Source of the DNA: Pelodera strongyloides
Lineage: Eukaryota; Nematoda; Chromadorea; Rhabditida; Rhabditidae
Length of the DNA stretch: 64,000 bases
Reading direction: 5' to 3'
NCBI GenBank assembly: GCA_036852015.1
Contig: JAANDG010000092.1
Location: 62,001 to 126,000 of the forward strand
Numbering within the stretch: position 1 is the stretch's first letter; each line of letters starts with the position of its first letter. The position numbers and the translations under genes were made by a program. Under the pieces are notes generated by a model. That model saw nothing but the letters and a program-made list of their open reading frames with translations. It did not search any database and was not told the DNA's origin. Of this stretch, positions 26,268 through 39,493 are shown in pieces.

Positions 26268-27052
26268 AGTTCAGAGATGACATAGATTAAGCATCATTTT
26301 TAGCTAAATCAATCATTATTTGTCCCAATCAGTTTTTTTTAACATTATTCTCTGCTAAATGCATCTCGCGGAATACTAGCCGTGGACAATTGTTATGACC
26401 CTGACAAACTCAGAATGGTATTTCGGATTTAGTAGTCATTCGATAATTTTGCGATTGCCGTATTCGATGGCTTATTTCTTTATTAAGACGCTAGATATAC
26501 TTACATTGACCCGCGTACAGTCCGCTCAAATGTCATACAAATCCTATTCATTCATTTATTTAGGCAATACCTCACGATTTTTTTGCAGTGACATACATTT
26601 TGAAGAGAGGCAGTACTTAAGACTATATATTTCGTTTGTTTGTTTCACGCTTATTCGAAGCTAGCTCGTGCAGCGAGCTTGCTCTTTTTGGTTTTTCTAT
26701 TGTTTCTTTGTATATACATATATTACTATTTTTTATCTTCAGACATTCACCTTGAAGCTGTTTTTCTTCTTTTATATGACTTTGCATCCTATAAAGATTA
26801 TATACTTGATGTTTTTTGTATGATATCGTTAGTATCACGAACAATTAATTCTTGTTTCACGCAACATAAAGTGACCTCCACATAAACTAAAGTCATATAC
26901 AATCTGAACTTATTTTCGGAGATAATGAAAACAAAGAGTAAGAAATACCACTGAATACTGGAATATGAAAAACGTCAATGAAGAATGATTATTAACTAAA
27001 AATAGGCGTTAAGATGTTAGCTATAATTTTTGAATCTTCTTCCGTGATACAG

Positions 27053-27104
27053 GGACCTCGTCTCGACCCCTAGCCGCTGACGAGGAGTTCTCAGGGCGGA
27101 GGAT
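27053..27104 (+). other. Exon-like island, possible alternative 3' exon of the SAPCD-like gene
   Basis: The 52-base stretch lies between a good acceptor (gtgatacag) and a consensus donor (gtaagt). If SAPCD-like exon 11 is spliced at CTCAT|gtaaag, just at its stop codon, this island continues the frame as DLVSTPSR and stop, replacing the DTLM end. It could equally be a 5' UTR exon of the next gene or chance. Confidence 0.3.
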
Positions 27105-29424
27105 GTAAGTTAATACAAAAGGACTTGACCCAAATTACGGTAGGCAAGAATGACTCTACTGTGTGAGAAAAGAGAGAAAGCAACTTCTTGATTTGTTAGC
27201 TGGAGGAATCGTTAACACGTTTTAGGCACTTGTTTGTTATAATTAATTCGTACATATATTAGTAGACATTTATTTGTACATAGAACTTCTATTATGATTC
27301 AGGAAACCCCGGACTTAGCTTCATAAAATCGTGCATACTGTGTACTTTATTTGTTCGATTCTCTTCCTCCATATTTGTTTTATGTGTTGGTATTATTACT
27401 CGACAAAACTGGCGTCGCATATATTTTTCTTGCATATGGATTTTATGTGTACGTAATAAATTATTATATACTGACACATAATTCATAGTTTTGTCTTTCC
27501 TTAGAAGCGCAGTGTGCTACGATGCCTTCACTATATTAAATGGGTTGTAGGTCTTCTCACATTACATTTCCGCAATATGGCCCCCACTTGACTAGGGGCC
27601 CCTGTGGGCCACAAGTTATCGTAGCATTTTCGTTTCGAGAATGTCGAAATAGACATTTTGGCCGGAATAGTGTGGCAACAGGATAGTAAACAAAGGCATC
27701 ATCATGCATTGCCTCAATTTCGCGCATTTCACGCGATTCCACATGGAAATTCCAGTTTTGGAGTGTTATTACATAACCCTACAACTGCTGCGTTTGCCCG
27801 TTTTTTTCTAGATTTTTTTCAATACGAACGGTGCATATTGGTTGTAAAAAATAACATACTAACACTATATCTATAACTTATTAAAGGAGGAGGCTCACGA
27901 GTTTTAAGTTTTCTATTACTTTCCTTTTTTCGATAAAACATGGTTAATAATCATCAATAACATGCATAACCAAATACGGAAATACACAAAGAAATTATTT
28001 AATTTAAAGAAGTAATTTAATTTAAAAAGCGACCGTACTTTTTAAAACCACCAGTAGAAGCAAATATGCACGCAGTGTGCATAACAGTAAAACAGGCGTG
28101 CCTTTCTTTTTTGCACTACAAAGTACACAGGCTGTCTAACCATAAGCGCACTATTTTCAGCAACATATTAGCAGGGTCCCCAGGGTTAGCGCGGCCATCT
28201 GCAAGGGGCTGTTTTTGGCTGTGCCTGAAAAATAACTAGAAACTACTGTGGTTTTTTTTATATTATAGTATTCATGAATAAAAATATATAGTATTCATGA
28301 ATAAAAACTAAATAAATTTTCTGCACAATCGTCGGCGTCCCTAACATTAGGAACTAGGTGCATGATATGTTTTTGTATGTGAGTGAGTGGTTCTCTTACG
28401 CTCGTCCACCTTGCGGGATCCTTCATTTTTCCAGGTGTAATATATAGTTAGTGTCCGGCACGGAAAAGAAGTCCCTTTGTTGAACCGCCTGGCAGCCACT
28501 GCCTAATTAGCTGATCGACGTGGAGTGATTCCCCTTGATGTTTAATTAGTACGCAATATTTTAGCCCACTACATGATAATTTTTGGTATGTAACAGGTTG
28601 TTTCATTGTGCTATTTAGCTATTAAGTTAGATAGGTAAAAAATGGAAGATGCGAGTGAGAAAAAAAATGACAATAGGCTACGTTGTTAGTTCAAAATTTC
28701 CACTTCAGCGTTTTCAGTTGTAATTGTTGCGAAATTTTGTGAAAAAAATGTGAAATTTTGTTTTTACTTCTGCACCGTATTTACACATTTCTTGGGAATT
28801 AAACTTGCCTTGCTAGTTTAGGAAACCGAGTAACTTCAATATGCTTTTAGATATTATGACGAAAGGAAACACACTAAATTCCCGTGCTCTTTTCGCTTTC
28901 TTCCTAAATCCTCTGTCCAGCAGTTCGTGTCTAATGTTGGGTAATTTGAAACTGATGTGGCATTAGCCACTGTCAAAATGTGAGCGTTTGAGAGGCCTCT
29001 AACGTTGAAATAACAATAATAAGAGAAAACAAGTAACTCCGAATAGTTTCGCTTTTCTTTATTAACTATTATATCCACTGCACCGCATTAAGCTCATATT
29101 TCACAGTTTCGAATACATAACTTTTACAGTACTTGATACATGTTCTTTCCTTTTCACAACTATTAATGGAAGACGAACATTTTTCTTGTTTGTTGATTAT
29201 TAAGTTGTTTATTATAGCCTACGGCTATTTTTACACTACGTGTATTTAATCTTCTCTTTGTATGGCATAGTCTAGGAGAATAATGCAATTTTTGTATCGT
29301 TGAAGTTCCTTCTAATCACTTTCACTTGTCTATGCTCATGCTCAAAGCTATAGTGTGAACTTGTCCATTTTTCATCTCGTCTTCCCCTTCATTTGCTGGT
29401 GGTGGCTGCTTGCTCGGGTCTCAG

Positions 29425-29518
29425 GATTACACCAGCTCACTACGAGAAGTGTTTTCAAAATGGGACCCTTGGGAACACCGGTTTATAACCAACAACGCCC
29501 ATCCCGCCCCGCCTGTAG
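29425..29518 (+). other. Exon-like island, possible 5' exon of the giant coiled-coil gene
   Basis: A 94-base open stretch between an acceptor (gggtctcag) and a donor (gtacag) encodes a 31-residue peptide beginning DYTSSLREVF. It ends in phase 1, which joins in frame to the acceptor at 30920 in front of the next exon. No ATG is found upstream, so it may be coding, 5' UTR or accidental. Confidence 0.3.
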
Positions 29519-30149
29519 GTACAGCCTGAATGAGCTTTTGACATCAATTATCGATTTACTTCTCAATAATTATTCTTTTTCGTGTGCAGAGTATCGTCAT
29601 GTGAGTTGAAAAAGTAATAAAGGGCATGCAGCATAGGACAAACCCTTGTCTTACGTAAGATACCTTGGGTCCCATATTTGCTGCACCTTAATGCTATTCT
29701 GACCCGATTTGTGTGTGTCCATTTTGTTTTATATTCGTTTTATTGCCTAGTGTATTGATCTCGAGCCACGAGCCGAACCGCTCTTTCCAATGGAATAGAA
29801 GATTTACGTTTAATTTAGAAATTGTGCTTTTAAGAACAATCCACGAGCACCATCTCAAAGCACAGATGTTTTTATTGTTATAAATAGTGTAATAAATGCA
29901 ATATGCTCTTTATATTCAATCACCTACAGTACCTCTATCATGCCCATATTCTTCAGATTCTTCTTCTTTTTTAATTATGTAATTTAAAATGTTGAAGCAA
30001 TAAAACCCCCACAATTGGGATTACCAATCGCCATCTGTATTTAGTATTCACCGACGTTATTTATGGTGATTTTATTTCTTTATTGACTTATGAATGTAAT
30101 TATATTTCACTTTGTCTTTACAACAGGTTTCTCGATTATTAAAATATTA

Positions 30150-30207
30150 ATATATATATATATATATTATATATATATATATATATATAATATATATATA
30201 TATATAT
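30150..30207. repeat. AT dinucleotide repeat
   Basis: Three (AT)n blocks broken by single-base slips, intergenic. Confidence 0.9.
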
Positions 30208-30928
30208 CATACAATTATGCATACAATTATGTAAGAAATCTTCCAATGAAACTGTCAAAGGTGTCGGATCTTAACCGGAGTTTTTAGTAAAACTCGCAAT
30301 ATTTGTCCAGCTGCAATAAAATTGTATATCCCTTCACCACAAGCTTCTTTCACATCAAAATTATAAAGAAGTGATATTTTTATTGGATTTTTAATTTGAA
30401 AATTGACTTTTAGCTATGTTTTCCAACGACTCCTTGTGTACGCTGTTTCATTAGCCGCAGCGGCTATTTTGAAGATACAAGCCATTTCTATGTTTCTTCT
30501 GTAGTTTTTCTCTGTGGTTGCTTTATGTTGTACCTAACTGTTCAAATCACTCAATTATGAAATAAGAGAACCCAGGAAGTGCAAGTCGATCTGTTCCCTA
30601 TTGAAAAACATAAGTCTGTTGCTTGAGCTATTCCATGTGTAAATCTCTAAAATCTTTCTGACACTCTTTCTCACTTTGTCTCTCCCGCTTTCTCACTGTC
30701 TCTCTGTCCTCAATATACACTGTCCCTTCTTGAGGCACTTTAAACTCGTTGTCATCTTACGTCCAAAGATATGATAATTGATAACTTTTTATGAGGGTCA
30801 TTTGTGCCAGTATTTATTATTGTACGTTGTCACGTTTGCTAAGCACCCTATTACACATTTATGAGAGAGTGAGGGATAATGTTTGACGCATGCCTCATTA
30901 TTTTATTGTGTGTATTACAGTTTTGCCG

Positions 30929-33900
30929 ATGTCGTCTCCCATAGAGGGGGACGACGACCGGCCCGGGTGCTCCCAGGAAAGGGAGGGCTCCCTGAACCCT
31001 TCCGGTAACAAGGACACACCGGGCACCCAGGGCACATCCCCGGCAGATCAGTCGCCGGGAAGCTTACCAAAAAAGGGCATTCTGAAGCGACCCTCGATTA
31101 AAAAGGAACGCGACGCTGAGGAGCCAGCAACCACAACGGTAAATTTAAATACCTTAATAATTTTAACAATGTTTCACCTAGTGGACTAGAGCAGTGTGTC
31201 AGTTTGTCAGGTTTCAGAAGCAGGTATTCTAAGGCAAGTCAGGGCTTCATCCTCTAAAAAAAATTGTCTTTTCTCGATTTTCAGGGTATTCCACAATTGG
31301 GAACGACAATCGGGTTTCGCTCCTCTCCGGATAGGAACCTTTTCCCCGGACAGTCGACCAAAATACCAAAGTTGTCGGTGTCCTGGTTTGAGAAAAATGC
31401 GGTCGCCATATTTGGAGACACAAGTGACGAGAACAATACGGACTCTGATCAGAATATGTTGAACGACCTCGGTAATGGAATGAGTAGGTGGGTGCCTAGA
31501 ATTGGATCAACTTTCGAACTGGCAACTATTCAAGAATACTAGTTCCGAGGTCCTTACTTAGTACTAAAACCCCCTTTGTAGCAATAAGTATAGCAACGGA
31601 ATATTTATAGCGAGTGTGTACTGTATTGTGAAAGCAGCACGTTTTGTGCGAAGCATGCCATATTTTAAGTCCTCTATTTATTCGGCATTCATATGTGAAA
31701 CAATCATCAGGAGTGTCCGTCAAACGGCCATTCTCGACTCTGACGATGAGAGTGCGCGCAGAGAACAAGAGGAGGTTCAGTTACTTCCTCTAGTAGAAGA
31801 AAAAGAAGAGAGAGTAGACGAAGAAGCAGAGGATGAGAGCATGGAGCAAGAAGAGTACACTGACAGAGTAAGGGTTTATTTTCTACGCTTAAGCTCAACT
31901 TTACAAGATAATGTATTTGTATGACACCGTATTTTTTACACTGTGATTCTGTATGAGGTAGCGTTTAGCTCTTTTGAGGCGTCTATTAACCCACCCTGTA
32001 CTATTATATCAATACCGTATGACCCCAAAAAATATCTAGTTTATTTTACCCACATTTTACTGCTCACCACCTGCTCCGCACTCATTTTATCGTGATCCAT
32101 AAACTTTTTGTGGAGCACATTAAAATTTTCCCAATATCCTCCTCTGGACCTATTATTCGAAAACAAAGATATACTCTTCTTTCGATTGAATCGTTTTGTT
32201 TTGCCTCATTTCAGATGATTTATGGCCAGTGCATTCATTACGAGGAGCTTTTCTATTGGTTTTTAGATTGCTGCGTTTTACCTAAATATCAAATGTTGCA
32301 GGACGATTCTGTGTCAATGACAAGTTCTGTTGGCAGCGGTGGTTCTTCGATTGTAGGCCGGTGGTGGGTGGGCAAGGACACCAGGTTTATTTATTAGCTA
32401 TTTTACTTTTATTTCTCTGTTTTCTGTTATACCATTATCTTTTTTTTCACTCTGATGAATATTATCTACCACTGTCATTATTAAAAAACGACCTATTTAG
32501 ATACGTTCCCCATTGCGTGAAGCGTGGCTGTAAGCACAATCACCATGAACAAGGAGAATATCTCACACCAACACAGAGAAAGGCCAAGGTGAAGGGATTT
32601 ACCCTTATCCCACATTTTCTTCTCCTAATGATTATAAGTGCGCATTTGAGTTATGTTTGAGATTAGATTCTAAAAAAATCATTCAGGAAATCGCCGAGCT
32701 AAAGAAAGAACTAAAACGAATGACGCAAGAACGGGATGACAAGGAGAAACATCTCCTAGAATTAAGGGCGAACATCGATAAGGTAATCGTCTTTATGAAT
32801 GACCATTTGGATGCTGGACTAAGACGTGCAGATAGGTGATTTGCATAGATGTACATATTTGTCTTGTCAACACCCAATAAAGGTCGCGTTTTTTAGATTG
32901 AGCAAATGCAAGACTCGAGTTCCGCTGTGGCTGAAAACCGTCGTTTGATGTGCTCACAGAAAGAGGCACTGGCGGCTTTTGAAAAAGAAAAGAAACAAAT
33001 GGAAAAGAGACATGCAGTTAGGGTCAACCAACTGGTTCATGAGACGATGGCTTCCAGGTGCGAATACTGTTCTCATAATTACACCTTCTGTTATTTTTAG
33101 AGATTGTAGGACTTTTTCTTGTAATCATCTGTATGTTCATTATTAGATACGAAATAAACGACAAAACAAAGTTTTTTTTTTCAAAAAAAAAATACATTTT
33201 TCTCACATTTTATTTGCATAAATACTTGCAGAGAGGAAAACCTCAAGTTGGCAGCTATCGTTAAAGAACTGGAAAATCGCTATGTGAAAGAAACGGTCGA
33301 CTCGGAAACGAACACGGACGTGATTGTGATCGACTCAATGGGTATTCAGTATGCAGCCACACCGACCATCATTCCCGGGACTCCAGTCCGTGGATATAGC
33401 CCTATACCCGGTAAGAAATTGCATTTTTTTTGTTAAAAAAGACCAGCAAAACATGTTATTGCCTACTAAACGAGCACACATAATAGCTCGAAATGGTGCG
33501 ACGCCTGGAACACCACAGCTTGGGGTTCCCGGACAGAAATTTTATCATGTTGTATGTCGCTATTTAGGAGCCACTCTTTCGCCGGTTGCCTCAATGACTG
33601 ATATGACCATTCGTCCCCCATCTGCATTACAAGGAGGGCCCATCTCGCCAATCGCGGTCAATGTAGACGGACTTCCCACACCCATGATTTTGTCTCAAGA
33701 AGCAGCCGCAACCTTACAGGTATAAAAATTACGTAACTTGTTGCAATAATTGAACAGCATAAACTTAGGGTAAAGCCAAGTGACAAGAAGAATCCTATGG
33801 TTGTTCAGTGTATGTTTTCTAGAAGAACTATGATGGTACAAAGCTCGCTATCTTACTCTTGCCGTTTTCACAGCCACAACAAAATACTTCAGGCCTACCA

Positions 33901-36900
33901 AAACGAAGCGTTTATCTGGAGGAACAAGGCTGCTCAACTAGAGATCGTGGTCAAGGATCAATTACTTAAGGCCTCCCAACAAGTATGTACATCAGCTAGT
34001 TATCACGTAAAGTTTTTTGGGGCGCATGCTGGTCTCAATATAGTTTTTAACCTGCTTGCTGTCATGCACACATTTACAGGAAACTGCGCTCGCGGTTGAA
34101 ACGGAAACCCTAAAGAGGGAGTGCCAGCGGTTGAAGGATTTGGTAATTATAAATATGTTTATTCCAACTTGCAAAATAAGACAAGACCTAGAAGAAAGTT
34201 AGTTTTACCGGTGCACCAGTTCCCACTGTAATCGGACTGACGGGTGAAATTATTTATTTTATTATTTAGATCAACGAGAGGCACGAGGGTGGAGGAGCAC
34301 TGATTGATTCAGGCATTGATGCCCCAGCCTCACCTCACAGAGAAATGGTAACAACTTTGTTAGTACGATATATAAGGCTAACAACTTGAACTGGTTTGGA
34401 AAGTACTAAAAGGGACCCCAAGATGTCAGTGTAGTAATGACACCAAACTAACAAGGGATCTTGTATGCCTTATGGATTCAGTGCTGTTCCAAGAAGCACA
34501 GTGCGATATGTTTGACCGACCTAATTGCTCTTACTTGTCTGAAAAGAGAGTTATACGTAACAACATGTCTCTCAGACGCGGGTCGAGTCGCAAACCGTTG
34601 GCGGTCCAGGGGAATGCCAGTTGCCGGCTTGCATTGAACGCAAGAAGAATCTGATCAATGAAAACAACGCCCTGATCGAAACCGTAATTTATAATTTTTC
34701 TACGAAAGCAAGTTACGTGCATAAAACTGCCAGCCAGATCCGTAAAGGATTTTTATAGCCTCCAATCTGTTACGTATTTTCAATACACTGTTTCAGAATG
34801 AGGAAGTGTCAATTCGCATTCGTGAGTTGGAAGAAGACGTGGCTGCACTAAGACGAGAAGTTGAAGAGTTCGACGAAAAGAAGGCCAAGCAAAAGAAGAT
34901 TGTGAGTGGTCTTTTTTTATGTCTATTTATGTTGTACAACACAATGTCAACTAAACTAGCTTAACTTTTTTTCATACGAAAATTTCACCAATTTTTATAG
35001 ATGATCATTTATCGATCCATTATAGGTAGAAAACGCGTTGCGTGATTGCGAGTCAAAGGAAGCAGAGTGCGCTGCGGCAAATATTGTTATTGGCCGATTA
35101 CAGGTAAATACCATGATTGATTCGCCAAACCCTGACGTTCTATAGTTCTACATATTTTTTTATTCGCTATATATTGATGAACATGCAAGTTAGGTTTGTT
35201 CGTTGTTTATAAATATTATTATAAATATTACATCTTTCAATTAGCTGATTGTTTTCACAGACTGACCGCGAAACGATGCAGAAGGCCATTGCATTCATGG
35301 AAGAAAAGATGACCGCGTATCAGAACTGTATTCTGGATAATGGATTAGTTCTGCAAGATGAAGACACACAAGCTTGGAGGAGAGGATTTGCCAATCCAAA
35401 GTGAGAAACTAACTTTCGTACTTTTTTTCCTCACAACTGTATTCGGATCCCTGTTCTATTCTTGCCTGTCAGACGAAACCAAAGAATTCTGTCACTACAT
35501 AAAAAGTATAGTTTTTAGGGAAAAGAAACAATAAACAATCTCGAGCTTGTCTGGAAGAGCATTATGGCTTGGCTTTAAAGAAGAATATTGTTCGGGCCAT
35601 AGTAAGGATCGCTTAGTGGCTCAACCCGTTCTTTTCAGGTACATCGTTTCGATGTCGAAGAAATCTCAAACAACACTCACTGCAGAATCTCTCAATAAGC
35701 ACATGGACGAGTTCAATAGCGTTCAACGGAAACTCAAGGTGCATTTAATATTCTCACCTTATACAAACAAACGGCGAGATCCATCATTCATCGCATTTAG
35801 GAAACAAGCGGATCGATGTAATTTCCTTTGGTTCCTGCTTTGCGTAAAATGTATTACGAAAGTGTTCCACTTACAGGCGTTACACGAAGAATTCGCGTCG
35901 AAGCGATCCGATCTCTCCGCGCAATTCGAAGAAATTGAAAAGAATTTAATCACGAAAACAACACTGGTTGAAACCCTTACAAAACAACTTGAAGAGATTC
36001 GAAAGGAACAGAGAATGCAAATTGATGAACATCAACAGGTACAGTGCTTGAACCTTTACTATCAGTGGACGGTCGTCGAAAAAGTGGCCTCGCGGCAAGT
36101 GGTGATGATCTCGATTAAATTCACAGGAAAAGACGGAATACCCATTTCGATCCTTTCGACGAATGACTTTGAATCTTGATTGAGCTTGATTGAGTGCCAT
36201 TGGCTAAGCCACAAAGTGTCTTCTCACTGTGCATTTGCAATGCCAACTTGAATTTTATACAACGTTATTATCGTTTCAGGAGCGCGAAGAGTTCAAGAAA
36301 TCTCTGGAAGAAATTGGAGAAGTTGCACAAAGAGTGCCAGGACTGGAACAACGGATTGAACAACTGATGCAGGTTTGTTGTTTGTGGTCTTTACTTGTAA
36401 AGAAACTCAAACTTGACTTACTATTCAGCTATGGGTCATGGCTGCCAAGTATTTAATCTTTGTTATGCCATTTGACGTTCATTAATTTAGGAAAAGAGCC
36501 AATTTGACGTTCGCATGAAGAAATCGCAAGAGGATTATGAAAAAGGACTAGAAGACGCGCTTGCGGAAGCTCTCCGAAAGTATCAGGAACAAAGCAGATA
36601 CTGGAAAGATCGTTGTACCGGCTATGGGAATAATATACAAAAGCTCAAGGTTGGGTGGTAACATTTTTGTTGGCCATATTTGCACAATTCTGTGCCCCAT
36701 AATTTAGAAACGAGTTTACTACAGCTATATTATTCAAATAAATGTGAGTTGTAATTAAGGGCACCATAATACAATCTAATGTCAACGATGAGTATGTTAT
36801 ATTAACAAGCAATGGCTATTTCAGAATGAAATTCAACTTCTTAACCGAGAAAAGGATGAGATGAAAATCAAGTCGAAATTGGAGAAAGCAGACTTGGAGC

Positions 36901-39446
36901 ACCGTCTCACCTCGAGCATAGACCACGTTTCAGTGCTAAATAAGGAGGTGAGAAAATAAAATTCTAGAAATATTGTCAGCCAAATTTGAAGCGAAACATT
37001 AACACAAGTGGGAATACTACCTCGTTCCGCTCGAAACTCATAGGATTTTGCACTGAGTTATACATTCGTGAGGTTGTTTAGGATGTATTTTCTATTATCA
37101 TAGTCGTATTTTTTAGGTTCACAAATCAAAGCGTGATGTGGAAGTGGAGGCTAAACCAAGGCACACGAGCAAGTACGTGGCCTGCAAGCCCAACACCAGG
37201 AGCAAGGCAACGTTCATAGACAAGGTACTGCTTGATTTTAAACGGACTTACAGATCAAAAAGTGATTCAAAAGCAGAACTGACCAAACTCATAGACGTAG
37301 TGTGTGGGCTGTTCTTATAAAAGCGTTTCGATAATGTACTGACTACACCGTTAGTCAGTACTTGGGCCTTGTCTGTGTGTATCTCTTGCGTCAATAAAAC
37401 ACCGTATTACCAACAGTATTTATTCAACCAATCAATTACACAACAACAAGTGAAGACGCACAGTACCGCGGGGTCCCTGAGGGATCGACCACACTGTGAT
37501 GAAGGTAGAAGTGAAGACTCGAGCAGCACCGCGAGATCCCAGAGAGATCAATCACGCTGCTCAAGTGGGGCTGATAGTGCCTGGCTCGCTCGGTCCATCT
37601 CCGAGCGGCCCCGATAAGGGGGAATCATGGGCTTAAGTACCGGGCATTTATGGGCGGAGAATGCTGAAACCTATCTTTTACAAGCTGCGTATAGAGGATT
37701 AATATGTTACCTAACAATTGTCTGCATCTTTTCTAACCTCCTTCATTTGCATACTAACTAACAAGTTCATGAGTCAGACATGGATCCCCTTTGTGGGTTG
37801 ATCGGGGGTGAGGCTAGTCCTCTTCATAATGCACGCTCTCTAAACACGGTATAGCTAAACGGGAGTAAAGTACATTCTTTGTTGATGTTACACTCATGGG
37901 AAACTGAACGATTTGAAACTAACAAGAACTCAACAAGGATATTGATCTTGATAACTATACGAAGGATATAATAAAGTAATATGGATAAATACTACTGGGA
38001 AATGTACTATACAAGTGCGAGTCAGCACAGATAAAGTGTTTTTAGCATGTTCTTCCTAGTATCTTCTTTTTGCGAAAATTGCACTGGAGGCTTTTTTTCA
38101 TGGATTATTCCGACTTTTCATGTACAGCAAATGGTTTGTTGTAGGGGGATTTATTCGACGAGCAAGAAGAGAGATTGAAGCTTTGTCAAGGCGAACTCAG
38201 CACCACAAGGCGACAAGTAAATTCACTGCAGCAGAAATTGGTAGCCTTCATGCAGGACAAAGTAAGATTTTATAAGTTTGTAGTTACTATTTGAAACGGC
38301 TTTTTACTAATGATTATTTTGGCCAATTAGGGTTGACGGAGCAATTATAAGTAGGCAGTTGAAATGTGCATATTAGCACATGTTATGTTACATAATTTTA
38401 TTGTTGTAGGCAGATAGATCTCGTTCACGTGGGCGTGTGGCATGTATCCAAGCAAAGGAAAAGCAATTGGAAAATAGTGCTTCGCAGAAGGAGAACAAGG
38501 ACACTTTTGACGAAGACGATTTCAAAGATGAAATTAAGCGATTGAAACAGAACAACAAGGAACTCACTGAAAAGGTACGTGCAAGAATCCATTTTAATCA
38601 AAGTGGTTTTACTGTGCCAAGCGTGAGAAACAATCATGCAACTGTCCGAATGTAGTCATCCCGATGATCAGCAGATCGTAACTCCGACATATTTGTGCCA
38701 TATTATATATGAACGGAAATGTAGTTTAATAGTAATATCGTCACTATATTTTGTGTTTTAAGCTTGACCACGTCGAAGAAGAGAAGGTGCGCCTTGTACG
38801 CGAAGAGCGCAATAGAATCCAGCAACTTGTTCAGGAGTTTGACAACGTAAGAAAGGAACTAGACCAGGTAAACACACAACTTCCTTCTAATATTTAATAT
38901 TCATTTACTTGGTACTGCTCATTATTGGCTGCGCGTAACATATTCACGAAATATGATGGGTAGAAAGCTTACATAAACTTGTTATCGTTGTAAAACAATT
39001 GTTACACTCCACTCAATATCCAAAGTTATTTCGCTAACATGAAACGCTTTTCCCTCCCACAATTGAGTAGATAAAACTTCAAATAGATGTTTTGGGCAGT
39101 TTTATTTCGCAATTATTAAAAGACAATCAAGAAAACGTATTAATAGAAAGTAACAATCTAAACCTTCTATAGTTTTTTACCACAGTTGCAGAGCTCAATA
39201 ATGTCTATTATTTAATGTTTGCGAAGGCCGAAGACATTTCCGAATAATAATTTTGAAGCGTATATCGTTCAAATACGTGTAGTCAAATGTGCAGTGCAGT
39301 TTCTCGTTTTTTTTAATAATTTTGGCAGCGTGTCCTTACATTCATACATATTGTTGAATAATTGAGAGTCATTTGTCAAGGACGAAACATAGAAATTGTT
39401 CTACTCTGACATATTTCGCGCTTTCCAATACTGACATGCAACAAAG

Positions 39447-39493
<47 letters not shown>

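Larger units (their letters stand above)
26268..30928. other. Intergenic region between the SAPCD-like and giant coiled-coil genes
   Basis: About 4.7 kb, mostly AT-rich with no convincing gene. It holds two exon-like islands: 27053-27104 and 29425-29518, described separately. An AT dinucleotide repeat lies at 30150-30207. I cannot place the polyadenylation site of the upstream gene. Confidence 0.55.
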
